NCBI GenBank assembly: GCA_023055425.1
Contig: JALGPY010000004.1
Coordinates: 60,597,718 to 60,661,717 of the forward strand
From: Linanthus parryae
Lineage: Eukaryota > Streptophyta > Magnoliopsida > Ericales > Polemoniaceae
Reading direction: 5' to 3'
Length of the DNA stretch: 64,000 bases
Shown here one piece after another: positions 46,137 through 57,550 of this stretch. Within the stretch, counting starts at the first letter, position 1, and every line of letters starts with the position of its first letter. The position numbers and the translations under genes were made by a program. The notes under the pieces were generated by a model. The model saw only the letters and a program-made list of their open reading frames with translations, searched no databases and was not told the DNA's origin.

Positions 46137-46409
46137 GGTACTGTTTGGATCAGCTAAAGCCGAGAGTAAAATAATGTTCCGGCATTTTGAAAACAGGAAT
46201 CCGAGAAAGGTGGGCAAAGTCCGGAGAAGGCGGCGGAAGTTAGAAAAAATCTGGGGGAATAACGGTAATTCTCTGTTATTATGCCATTGTAATAATACGC
46301 AATAATCCTGTTTTTTCAATAACGGATTACGCATTACTATTTTTTCGAAATTTATTTTAAAAACAAACACACTGGATATTTTTTAATCTACCCTATCCAA
46401 ACGCCCTAG
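46137..46409. mobile_element. MITE with GTTTGGAT termini
   Basis: Left GGTACTGTTTGGAT and right ATCCAAACGCCCT form short imperfect inverted repeats around 270 bp of non-coding DNA. Confidence 0.5.
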
Positions 46410-48335
46410 ATTGAGTGAGCTTTTGAGATAAACATGTCGTTTATTTAAGCTCATCCGAACAGCGTCATATAAGTCCTTGGCTGCGACAATATATTGTGGT
46501 TTATTGATATCATACGTTATAATTCTTGTGATTTTCACGTATGTGTTACTTGGTACTTAATTATATACACTTTTGTTTGACCATTAATTCTGAAAGAGCA
46601 TACATAACTATTCGGCTATACTTTGTCCGAGGTTGGGATTCGACATAGATTCCCAATTTTTGATGGTAAGTGTCACGAATGAGATTAAAATAGCCTTAGT
46701 ACTTGAATGATATGAGCCGAGGGCGCGTGATGGTGTTATGGAGGGGTCAATGACCCAAGTATTTTGAAGTAAATGCTTTACATGTTTACTTACTTGAATG
46801 ATTGCTTGAATTTCGTTATTCATATTATTCTTTATTTATGTATTAACTTTTAAGCAAGCATAGTCGAAATAATTAAACATGGATTTGACACTTATATATA
46901 AGAAGTATGTTTCTAAACCTAATAATGGGTTAAGTACGTACGTGCTCACCAGAATTTGAAGTCTGACCGGTTTTTAATGACTTCCTTTTCAATTTCCAAG
47001 GAGAGGAACGAGCCAAGTAACCAAGCTGCTGAACTGCCATATCTTGTTGTTGGATATTTAATGCTTTTGTGCTAAACGTGTCTAAGAATCTCTTGTCTTA
47101 CGTATATATGGTAGTACTTAGAGTATTTCTATGGGTATCTCTTGGAGATTTAGTACGCACTTGTTAGAGACCGCTATGGTCATATGTTGGAAACGGGAAT
47201 GTGTAACCCCATGAGGGGATATCCCGTGGTTCATTAGCTGGACTTTTTAACTTGAATTGTGGCTTTTGTGAATGGATTATGTGTAGCTGTGACTGAACCT
47301 TGAAGACATTGACTCTTAGATCGATGTCTACTAGTGGTGAGCAACAGCTAGCCCAACCTGCTCCCCGAACCGCCCTACACCAAACCGGTCCAAATTTAGC
47401 CCCAATTAATGACAATTGATTGATTTTGGGTATAGATTCGTCAACTCGAACTAAGTTCGATCGATCATGGGTTTGGAAGTGAAAACCCAGTTTAAAACCG
47501 AATCCGACTATCACTTTAAATGTAAAAATTACAAATTATATTTAGATACATGGTTTAGATATAAAGTTTTACAATTAAGAACCATATTAACACTTGATTT
47601 TTCCGACCTTGGTTCTCTTTCATAGGAAATTACTCTGTATTTCTAACTCCAAATTTTATGCAAACATATTTTACAAAGACAATCGACATAATAAATACAT
47701 CTTTCAAGTTAAAATTTAAATTTTTTTCAACCCGATTATCCGGTCCGTACCGAGTCGATAAGTTGTGATTGGTTTGGGTATCAAAAATTATTGGGTATGT
47801 TTGGGTTGAACATTCCAACCTGTTCATATTGGGTGGGGTAGAAATAAAACCGGTCCAACCATGGTGACATGTTTTAAAAATGAAATTCTCAATCTCTATT
47901 TCCTTTTATACGAGACGAATTTTGGAAAAACAAACTGTTTTGAAAAATAAGAGACCCCTTTTCCATAAGGTTCCGCAACATTTTTCAGCTAATACTATAT
48001 GATATTCCTAACATTTTCACTCTCATCCTCAAGGTACAATTTAGAGCATCTCCAACAATAAAGTTGTCCTTGGACTAAATTTGTACCTGCCCTAAATTTT
48101 ACACCAGCACTTTTTGAGTTGTTGCTCCAGCAGATGGCCTAAATATAGGCCACCATCATTGTTGTATTATTTCATAGTTTTCATTATTAAACAATTATGT
48201 TACTATACATATATATATTTAATAAAAAATTATTTTTTGCAAAAAGTAACGAATTAAGTAATTTGTTCAAGTGATTAAATTTATTATTGTTTTTATTTAT
48301 TTGTTTTTGGGTTTATTCACTTTGTAGGTTATTTT
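46410..48335. other. Anonymous region
   Basis: No coding sequence supported. 47330-47880 contains CCGGTCCAA/GGTTTGGGT motifs at both ends that may belong to a degraded inverted-repeat element. A lone GAGCATCTCCAAC end at 48043 recalls the Tourist-like MITE at 19 kb. Confidence 0.3.
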
Positions 48336-48852
48336 ACTCCGTTCATCACTCCAATATCATACAGTTTCTATTTCTCATACTACATTTGTTCTCCCTCTTT
48401 CTTCCTAGTTTGACTTTTTGAATAGTAGTTGAGTCACCGAGTCAATGCGATCCAGTTAATACGGTTTATTATCCTAATCACCGAGTCAATGCGATCCAGT
48501 GAATAGTGATAAGATTAGTAAATGGAAGAAAGAGAGAGAACGGAGGTAGTACATCATTACGTTTAGGGAAAACCCTAGATCTGAGGAGAGTTCAATTTTC
48601 AATAAGCCAAAATGACTTTGTGGCCTTTGGTTCAAATGAATCGTGGCCATTAGATTGTCATGAAGTGAAGGTTATTTGAAAAAAAATGAAGTGAAGGTGA
48701 TAGAGACTAAAATGTAAAATCTGGGTAGTGGGTTAAAGCTACCACATCACTTCTCTCTTAACTGTCCCACTCTCACCACTCCGTACATCACTCCGATATC
48801 ATACATTTTCTATTTCTCATACATCATTACGTGTAGGGAAAACACTAGATCT
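48336..48852. repeat. Duplicated upstream segment, one copy split by a MITE
   Basis: 48336-48379 plus 48552-48582 correspond to 48778-48852 (ACTCCGT.CATCACTCC, ATATCATACA.TTTCTATTTC, TACATCATTACGT.TAGGGAAAAC, CTAGATCT). The right copy abuts the F-box gene start. The left copy is interrupted by the MITE at 48380-48549. Confidence 0.85.
48380..48549. mobile_element. MITE, Stowaway-like family A, copy 5, with a local empty site
   Basis: Ends CTACATTTGTTCTCCCTCTTTCTTCC and CTACCTCCGTTCTCTCTCTTTCTTCC (complement of the right end). TA duplicated at 48378-48379 and 48550-48551. The paralogous uninterrupted site at 48820-48821 has a single TA. Confidence 0.9.
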
Positions 48853-48868
48853 CCTCATCGTAGTCACC

Positions 48869-51554
48869 ATGGAGGAGGTCACGGAAGCTAAGAGGCCGGA
48901 GCCAGAAGCCTTCGGCGACCGGATTAGCCACCTCCCCGACGCGATCCTCCACCACGTCCTCTCCTCCTTCAGCCTCAAATCCATCGCCCCTATCATAACG
49001 CTGGTCCTACATATGGAATTCTTACCCGAACCTCGATTAATCCGAATTAAAATACAATTCATTGGATTTTGAGCAGGACGTGCTCTGGCGCCGACACAGG
49101 GATTCCAACGTCAAAGTCTTCCGCCTCACTAGCTGCGAAGCGACGGTCCAGTGGCTGAACCGTTGCATTATCCACCTCGTGAACCACCGCGTGGAGGAGC
49201 TGGAACTCGAACCGGACCTCGAAGATATCTGTGAGGTCGAACTCCCACGACGGCTTCTCACTTTCGGCTCTTTGAAAATTTGAAGCTGCATTTTGATTTT
49301 CTTCACTCGAAGAAAACTAAAAACACAAATCCCATCAAACTTTGCCCCTTGAAGGCCCACGCGTTGTGTCTGCGATTGCTCACTACTCCGTCGTTTCAAA
49401 ATGTGAAGTTTCCGCCCAGTTCGCGTTTTAAAATGAACAAGAACGATGTTTTCTCGGATCCTAAGTTTCCCAAGCTTAAATTTCTGCACTTGAAACATTG
49501 TCGTGGGTTTGTAGATCTCGAGGTTTATTGTTCTGATCTCGAAGATCTGAGCCTGGATGGTCTCGAATTGAAGAGTTTAAGTTTATTTGGTACCAAGTTA
49601 GCGAAGATTGAGGTTGTGAGTTGTCTGAAAGAGAGTAAATGGGGCTAATTTTGTGAATACTTCGGCACCTAAAGTCCAGAATTTGGGTTTTCATTGCGAC
49701 TCGGTTTGGGAAACCTTTTCGGTTGATCCGATGACGAATTTGAGTTCATTTGCGGTTTTTGGTCCGAGGTTGGGTTTGAATGCAGGAAAAACGAGGAGTG
49801 TTGTTAATTTGATCTCGGTGGTCGTAGCATCTTCTCCCTACATTTTTATGAACATCTTCGTAAATCCCATAACCATCCCATCCCCTCCCCTCCCCTGTGG
49901 GGTTGGACTTGAACATCATATGTATACGCTTTCTCCCATCCCTTCCCCCATAGGGTTGGACTGCCATGTTGCTAGGTTACTCGAATCTTTTTCGCCTTCA
50001 TTTAGCTGCTTATTTTCGAATATTAGAGGTTCTAAAAAAATCGCAAAAAAACAGGTAGAATAGGAAATTATTAGAAAATCAGGAAACTATGTTACAGTAA
50101 AAACTTGATAAACGAATGTTCACTAAACGAATAACCCCACTACAGTAGAGTTCTCTCCGGTTCCGACTTGGAACAAATGGGCTAAATGAATGTTCGATAA
50201 ATGAATAACCTCTTTAAAGGAATAATTGGTGTTCACCAAACCTTCCTCTGTATTCTGTAACGCTTCTTTCTCTGCACTTTGACTTTAACCACTATTCACT
50301 GGGTCACTTTGACCCAGTGATATTGATACCAAAACGATTTAAATATTTGATGATTCTTTCATGGTGTTGTAGAGTACATGTTAATCTACAACATCGTGAA
50401 ACAATTACACAAAAATTACATGGCTTCGTCATCGAAATCACAGAGTTAAAGTGTTACAGTTACGAGTCAAAAAGTCAAAACGATGAGAAACAGATGTTAC
50501 AGAGGAAATACCACATATCACTTTGGATTTCACTCTCGAACGAAAACCAAAATGAACCATTTACACCATTACATACATACACAATTACACATACGAAACA
50601 TCTATTTTTCAATATTTTTCATAAGTAGAAATGTTGTGATTACATAAACCGTATCTAACAACTTGTTCAATTCCATAAGATCAAAACCTGTAAAGGAAAA
50701 CTTTACACCACCGCCGGAGCTACTCAAGAGCACGCAGTGGCAGTTGGCACTCCTGACTAAGTTTGGACAAAAAAAAAGTCCTTATAAAAAATATACACAA
50801 ATTCACTGGCTGACTTAACATTTTCCCAGGCGTACCTCCAAAAATGCGCAGATTTTTACTCGGTTGTTTCAGTTTTCTGGCTCTGCCTTTGCTTTCTATG
50901 ACAGTGTTCAGTTTTAATCTTCAAAAATGCTAACTTTGTAGTTGTATACTTAACTGTTCGCGTTTTCAGATATTTGCAGATGTCGAATTGGCATGTAACG
51001 TTTTATCTACTTACGCAAACCTTAAAGAATTGATGTTATATACGCGCTTGAACAAGGAAGACACCTTGAGGATAGTCTGTCTACTCAGGAACACTCCATA
51101 TCTTCGGAATCTTCATTCTCGGGTGTCCTTCATTCGCATCTGCAGACAACTTAAGTAATTGCATTTTTGTCACACAGGCATTATACATAATATTCTATCA
51201 GTTATTCTATCAGTTGTATCTCTAATTTGAGGTTTTTGTATACATCAGATGTGGAATCGGTATATATTAGATGCTGCTAACATGAGCGTAAAAGAATATT
51301 GGGTATCCCTGGTTCAGAATCTAAATCCGTTTCTCAACAACGTAGAGATCATAGAGATTCAAGCCGTGTGTGGCGTGGAAGAGAAGGAGGTGAATTTAGT
51401 GAAGTTCTTGCTCAAACATGGAGTAATGTTAAAAGAATTGAATTTAATTTGCCGGAGAAGTTCTGTGGGAGCTTCAATATGGGATGAGAAGATTGGTTTG
51501 CGGTTGGGAGGTTTTGCTAAAGTGTCTCCTAATGTGAAAATATTCATGGCTTGA
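48869..51554 (+). pseudogene. F-box/LRR/FBD protein pseudogene
   Basis: The ATG at 48869 gives MEEVTEAKRPEPEAFGDRIS, with the F-box DRISHLPDAILHHVLSSFSLKSIA at residues 17-40. The expected KRW..LW block is lost through a frameshift and TGA at 49070-49072. The frame resumes as LDFEQDVLWRRHRDSNVKVFRL, then LRR-like sequence (FPKLKFLHLKHC, DLEDLSLDGLELKSLSL). Further breaks are TGA at 49281-49283 and a shift near 49640 before NTSAPKVQNLGF. A second exon at 50970-51154 (LSTYANLKELMLYTRLNKEDTLRIVCLLRNTPYL) has AG and GT borders. The last exon at 51249-51554 carries the FBD motif (NNVEIIEI...EVNLVKFLLKHGVMLKEL). A MITE lies in the intron. The intact family acts as SCF ubiquitin-ligase substrate receptors. 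Confidence 0.8.
50244..50508. mobile_element. MITE, Stowaway-like family A, copy 6, in an intron of the F-box pseudogene
   Basis: Left CTGTAACGCTTCTTTCTCTG...CACTATTCACTGGGTCACTTTGACCCAG and right GAGAAACAGATGTTACAG form the inverted ends. The borders are approximate. Confidence 0.65.
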
Positions 51555-51563
51555 ATGATCATT

Positions 51564-51651
51564 TTTTTAGCATTAGATATAGTCGGGTTCGAACCCAGAA
51601 CCTCATGCAAAGGCTGAAAACGCTCTACCACGTGAGCTAGAACCTTTTGCC
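51564..51651 (-). mobile_element. Minimal tRNA-derived SINE, 88 bp
   Basis: Read on the minus strand: A box TAGCTCACGTGGTAGAGC (51622-51639), B box GGGTTCGAACCC (51585-51596), and an A-rich tail. TGGCTTGAATGATCATT (51547-51563) and TGGCTTCAACGATCATT (51652-51668) form a 17-bp target duplication with two mismatches. The tRNA-like spacing is kept, but the 5' acceptor and anticodon arms do not pair like a true tRNA. Confidence 0.8.
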
Positions 51652-51668
51652 TGGCTTCAACGATCATT

Positions 51669-52631
51669 CTAATGTGAAAAACACATCAAAATTATGTGTT
51701 CTATTTTCTACCGCATAATCTTCAATTTTGGAGATTCTACAAATTCACTGAGATTAAGTTTAATCTGCAGATTATCAGCGCGTCATAACAGGTGCAATTA
51801 AATAAATATGGCCTAATTTAATCAACTTGGATTAAAAATGTTGTTAGTTGTTATACAGTTAGGGTTGTGATTTAAAATTCTAGACATTTCGACTAACTTA
51901 ATCAACTTTCAAACTTACCCGTTCAACCAATTTTATTATTTTTTTTATTTGAAAAGACCATTCAACCACTTATGCTGACAGAAATGACAATGCACTCTTT
52001 ATTCGAACTCAAATATTAATGGCCCACGGGTTGGAACGGAGCTGGAGAAGGTCTTCCAGATTGGCATTTAACACAAAATCTCGCACAAAGAGACTGTGGT
52101 TTAAATTTTGAATGACTACATTGGTTAGGAAATTTATGTTAAAAAAAATGGTTAGGAAATAGGTAGAGTTTACAGCTTAATCTGGGGTGAATAAGCTTGC
52201 TGAAATTGTAATCTAAAAATTGTTTGGCATGCGCTAAGAAATTTGGAAATAAAATTTAATCGCTTCTGACAACACCTGTAGCTTTTACTAAAAGGTTTAC
52301 AATAAATGTCTACATTTGAACTTATGATATGTGTTTTCACAAGTCGTCTCCATATTGAAGATAGAGCTGAATGTGTATAAGGGTATATTTGTCATTTTGT
52401 GTACACAAATAATAAGTGGCTTTGTAAGCATCACTTTTAGCTTTGTAAGAATCAATTCCCTTTCACAAATTAATAATTCATGCATTAAGTAGATGATATA
52501 AAATATAGTATTTCAGACGTTATACCTAAAAAATCTCCAAAATCGGAGGTTATATAATCTGCAGATTATAAGCCAACTTAAATTATAATATGACTCAAAA
52601 AATATACGAAACAAACGAGACTTAGTAGATA
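51669..52631. other. Anonymous region with a dispersed repeat
   Basis: 52505-52620 is related to 39412-39530. No gene recognised. Confidence 0.35.
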
Positions 52632-53577
52632 TGGGTAGCAAGAAGCGTTTTCTCGCTCCGGCGAGATTTCAATTGTCTTTCTTTTCCCTTCTCTCCATCA
52701 TTTCTCTAACTTCAAATGACTAAACTTAGACCCCTATCTCTCTCTATCAGTATCTCTCTCTAGATTTCTTTATGTAGTCTCCGCCGTGGGTGTTTGTCGG
52801 GCTCGCCGTCGCCGCTCCCTCTTGCGGTGGCGAGCCCTCTAGTTAGTAGATCTGGGTATCAAGAAGCGTTTGGGGGTCTCCCCCCCCCCCCCTCCTTTGT
52901 TGCGATGACGATGTGTCTCCGGCGGTGATGGTGTTGGGGCGACCGGTTTTCTGTTCGGCTCTTCGTCAAGAGCGACCGTGACCCGTTACCTTCCTCTTCG
53001 GCGTTCTCGCTCTTGCCTCTGTGGACGCCGATTGATGCTCAGATCTGTTAGTTCATGTAGTCTGGGTTTTTCTTTTAGTTTTTATGTTTGTTTTGTTTTC
53101 TGTTTTGTGGACGCCAATTGATGCTCGGTATTCGGTCTCACGTTTCTGTTGGAATCTATTGGGACCTCTTGCTCTAATTCATTTCTCGCAGATATTGATG
53201 GAGCGTTGTGTTTTGGGAACGATTGAAAGCTTAGAGCGTATAATTATGTGGTCACTTGTGGAGCTCCGCCAGAGGTTTTTCATTGTCGGAATGTCGCCAC
53301 TCTCACCGCGGTCTTCCCGTTTTCAGTTTTGGGGAACTTTAAAAGTCTGCATGTGGACGCGTAAAAGTTGTGTATTTTTCAATGTGCATTGGGAGCAGGC
53401 GGTAGTTGATTTTCGATGTGTTTGTTTTTATTTTATTTTTATGCTCTCTTGATGAGCATTCTCATTCAGAGTTGGTGGACTGTAGTACTACTCTCCGCCG
53501 TTTTGTATTAGACTGCGATGGTCATTTCTTTAATGAAATGAAGCTACAATTTTCTGAAAAAAAAAAAAAGAAAAAAC
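52632..53577 (+). mobile_element. Poly(A) retroelement, copy 2 (relative of 21467-22389)
   Basis: Shares the GC hairpin (GGGCTCGCCGTCGCCGC...GCGGTGGCGAGCC, about 52799-52836). It also shares the 3' end (GAGTTGGTGG.CTGTA...TTTAATGAA.TGAAGCTAC...TTTCTG followed by A13GA6). The left edge is uncertain and no target duplication was found. The frame at 53084-53452 is open but unrecognised. Confidence 0.6.
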
Positions 53578-53593
53578 ATATGTTGAGAGAAAT

Positions 53594-54417
53594 GAATGTA
53601 ATAACATGTACCAGTAGTGCATAAAAAGGTGAAACGTTCAACACTATTTTCAACTCAACCATTAATGATAGCCACGGTAGTGTCACCGAAGAGTTCAGTC
53701 TCACAGACCATGATTTGAAGAATCAGAAAAAATCTCTCTCTCTCACACAGAGGCCATACTTTGAAGCTGTCTATGAATGTTGTAAAAGCTAGCTCCATAA
53801 TTTAACAGCTGTTTTTCAACATGTTTTTGTTTTTAAACAGGCAAAACAATAGGCATACCAAATGATTTTAAAAAAAACACCATGTTTTTAATCAAAAGTG
53901 ATTAAAAATAGGGATGACAAACATGCACTAATTTTCAGTGTTAATTTGCTTTAATATCAGTTTACGTACAAAACCGACATGGCGACATGTATTTGATATT
54001 TTTTTGCATCGAATCATAGTTGAAATGTCTTTAAATACCAATAGTATGAGAAAACACCAAAAACCAACACATTTGCTATTTTTTAAACAACTGCTTTTCA
54101 GCATGTTTTGTTTTTAAACAGGTAAAAAAATAGGCATACCAAGAGTTCAAAAAAATACACCCTGTTTTTAATAACGTGTTATAGTTTTCTCTTTTCTTCC
54201 TTGATTTTAAAGCAGTTGCATCGCGTGGTAGTGTTACTAGAGTGGTACTACTAGTAGGTAGTCTATTGTATCAAGAAATGAATAGAAATCATGACATTAA
54301 AAAAAGCTGAAACGTTCAACGCTATTTCCAACTTAACCATTATGATAGCCACTGTTAGTGTAGTCACCGAAGAGTTCATTCTCACAGGCCATGACTTGAA
54401 GAATCGAAAAATCTCTC

Positions 54418-54454
<37 letters not shown>

Positions 54455-54475
54455 GTCCATACTTTGAAGAATCTA
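53594..54475. repeat. Local direct duplication with a second, nested duplication
   Basis: 53625-53770 and 54300-54475 share GCTGAAACGTTCAAC.CTATTT, ACCATTA.TGATAGCCAC, GTCACCGAAGAGTTCA and CCATACTTTGAAG. Between them, 53810-53890 and 54090-54175 share TTTTCA.CATGTTTT.GTTTTTAAACAGG and ATAGGCATACCAA. A (CT)n run sits at 54413-54450. Confidence 0.75.
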
Positions 54476-54595
54476 ATGAAATCTTTATATGTATACTCAT
54501 TCTCCGACGCCATCAGACCCTAGAGGCTGAAGATAAAAAAAAATCCTGCAACTCGAACCACGCCATTTACTCCCGCTTGTCGATCTCTGGCTTTC

Positions 54596-54621
54596 ATGGC
54601 CAGCAACTGGAAATCACAGGT

Positions 54622-54654
<33 letters not shown>

Positions 54655-54752
54655 GACTCAGTTTTATGAACTATTGTGGACGTAAGAGAAGCCAAGAAGA
54701 GAGCAGCAGAAGCAGATCCAGAGGCACCTCAAAAAAACACCAAGAAGGTATT
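54596..54752 (+). pseudogene. Possible start of an F-box-type gene, truncated
   Basis: ATGGCCAGCAACTGGAAATC at 54596 is followed by a donor-like CAG/GTTTG and a (TTG)n run. A second open stretch (VDVREAKKRAAEADPEAPQKNTKK) ends in a donor-like AAG/GTATTC. It faintly resembles the leader before the F-box at 48869 (EVTEAKRPEPEAFG). No F-box follows before the retrotransposon at 54999. Confidence 0.25.
54618..54653. repeat. (TTG)n microsatellite
   Basis: About ten TTG units. Confidence 0.9.
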
Positions 54753-54998
54753 CTAATCTATTGTATCATCCATCTGCAACACCAATATTTGGTTGTATTT
54801 CACATGTAAACGGTCAACCGTTATAGATATCCTTGGTTACAATATAGTGATGCATGCATGTCTTTCGGTTTTGTAATCATGCTTAGAGACTCGGAGTGGT
54901 AGTCTTTGAAAGGTGCTCAGCATGTTGTGTTGATTCTGATTCGGTAGAGTGATATTTGTTGTCACCTCCTTGTTGATTTCATTGTTGAAAGTGTGTAA

Positions 54999-57381
54999 TG
55001 TAGACTAAATACATGACCTAAATACTCTAGAAGGGGGGGGGGTTGAATAGAGTATGGAAACTTTTTGCAGAACTTAAAGTTTAACCGGAAAGCTTTGTGT
55101 GAAACTCAAATCTCAAGGCCTTGAGATTTTGTAAACTGTCTGAAACTCACCAAGGCAAAATTGTAAGCTTCAAGGCCTTGAGCTGTGAACAATTCTAAAC
55201 AGCTTTTAAACCCTAGTTTGATTTGAGTTGTGTGCAGCAGATAATAATCAAATAGAAAAGTAAAGAACACAAAGCAATTTACAGAGTTCAGTCCCAATGG
55301 ACCTAATCTCTGCCTGAGGGATCTAATCCCACCAGGATTGGGCAAACACTTCTTATTACTCACACAGAAACAGCCTTAGATCTTCAAGCCTAAGTGATTT
55401 ACCTTACACCTATACAGCTTGTGGTTCCAAACCTATCTAGTTCCAGCTACTAAATGTTGAGATAACAAGAACCTCTTGTTGTTCACTTTAACAACCAACC
55501 ACTAGGTTAAGTGAAGTTTAAGATAATATAGAGATACACAGATGGAAGTACAGATGAAGAACACAGTACGAAGATAAGCTGTTGAAGCCTGGAAGTGTTC
55601 TTCTGTAAAACTGGATTGATTTGATCTTCAGAAGTCTGGAATGAAGCTTCAATGATTGTGTGTTTGAATGGATGATCTACCACGAATTTGTCACACCTCT
55701 CAGAGTATTCTGCAAGCCCCTTCTCCTTTCAAAATTCAATCAAGTCTCTTTTATCCACAGCTGCAACTGATTGAGAGATTTTAGGATCTAAGTTCCTACA
55801 AATCCTCCTTTTTTCAACTTAAATTCAAACAGCTTCAAGTGGATATCCGTTGGAGTTTTTTGAGCTTTCTCCTGCACGTTTAACAACCCTGCAACAGCAT
55901 GGAAGAACTGCAACAACAAAATCCATACAACTAACAGTACTAAGACTGTTTGGTTATACAGTTTCTGATAAACTGTTTAATAAATTTAGAACAATGCATT
56001 GCATATCCTCTATAAAAAATACATGATGAAAAACAAGTTTAAGACACTTAGAAGTGAGTAAATAATCACAATACTAAGAGTCATAACCTGCAAGAAAGAA
56101 TCAATTAAGTTCTGTAAAAACTGTCAGCAGCTCAAGGCTCATCTCAAGGACTTGGAGCTCTGAACCTGCTTCACAGAATTTCAAAGTTAAACCCAGATAA
56201 CTTTGATTCTTCCTATTCTGACCATCTGCAATTGTGTTATATATAAAAATAGTATAAACCAAAAGTATATACCATAAACCACTGATTTGTATAATCAGAT
56301 ATCCTCTGCAAAACAAACATGTTAGAACACATAGCAGGATAAGATAACTCAAGGCTTTGAAGTTCAGTCAATCTCAAGGCCTTGAGATAACTGAAATGCC
56401 TTTGCTGCTTATGTCTAATCCTTTTGTCTTTCATCACTCAAAACAATACCAGTCAAAGCACATTCAGGGATCTTGACTCAACAATTGTTGATAATGATAG
56501 GTTGGAGTTCGGAATTGTTAGGTAACCCTGTAATGCCACGGGTGACGGGACTCTGTTCTTGCTGCTCTGGCCAAGCCAGTGATGTATATCTTAAAATACT
56601 TATTTTTTGTTTGAGTATAGTCTAATACACTGACAATCGTCTTAGTAATAATTTTGCCTCAAAACTTTAGTGAGGGTCAACAAACTGAATTTGTTGCATG
56701 TTCTGTTTAATCTCTTTCGATAGTTTTCCCTTCTGGCCAAGTTTGGAATCCTACATGATGTCAGTTTTAGCACTCCATTGACATTATTCATAACCAGTTA
56801 TGTTGCTGTTTGCATAGCTAAGTATATCTGGTCTCATGTTATTTCTACTGAAAGAAACCTTGGAGGTTTCTTGAATAATCAACAAGAATTCACTAGAGAA
56901 TTAAAAAGAACCAGGAGATTTTCGCTCATAATAAAATGGGACTAAAAGTGTGCTGAATGAACGTGCATAAACCCTAATTTGGGTATATAAAGGAGATTAT
57001 CCAATTGTCTCAATCTGTGCCGTTGGATGAAACCTAAGTTAAAGTAATTGCTGATTTCCCATTAAGTTAGTAAGGCAAGAATTTGCAAGCTTAAAGGATA
57101 AATTACAATATAATTTGTAAAGTGATGGAGAGAAAGCTTTCACTTTTGTCCTTCATTTTCTGGGAAAGATATTAGATTGCATCTATTTCGCTTAGATCTT
57201 CCTGCCACTCATATTCAAAAATTAAATAACCACAATATGCAGATACAATATATACTGAACCCAAACAGATAACCAGTAAGAATAAATATTACAAATTACC
57301 ACTGAAATAAAAACTCACCAAAATAACTAAAGGCACTTCTTATTATTACTAATCCTAATACTGCAAACAAAAACACATACA
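54999..57381 (-). repeat. 3' LTR of the SIRE-type element (tentative borders)
   Basis: Minus-strand start TGTATGTGTTTTTG directly after the purine tract. Minus-strand end ...CTATTCAACCCCCCCCC...GTCTACA, which resembles the sequence before the primer site in related elements. A TATA-like TTTATATACC is at about 56980-56990. Length is 2.4 kb. The partner LTR is outside the window, so the left border is inferred. Confidence 0.6.
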
Positions 57382-57398
57382 TTCTCCCCCTTTTTGAC
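57382..57398 (-). other. Polypurine tract of the SIRE-type element
   Basis: Minus-strand GTCAAAAAGGGGGAGAA directly before the LTR start TGTATG. Confidence 0.8.
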
Positions 57399-57550
57399 TT
57401 TCATCAAATACGGTTGAAGAAATGTAGGATCATTACTCAGAGTTTGAAAATAAACTTAAAACAAAAAACTAGCTAAAAAGTCAAGGCCTTGAGATAGAAA
57501 AGATAGAAGAGAATGAGATAGAAGGTCAAGGCTTTGGCAGTCTCTGATCT

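Noticed and set aside
47164..47827. Minus-strand frames of 116 and 65 codons
   Set aside because: They fall in a degraded repeat with CCGGTCCAA motifs and show no domain.
51585..51640. Possible tRNA gene
   Set aside because: A and B boxes are present, but there is no pairing acceptor stem or clear anticodon arm. The 17-bp target duplication and A tail identify a SINE.
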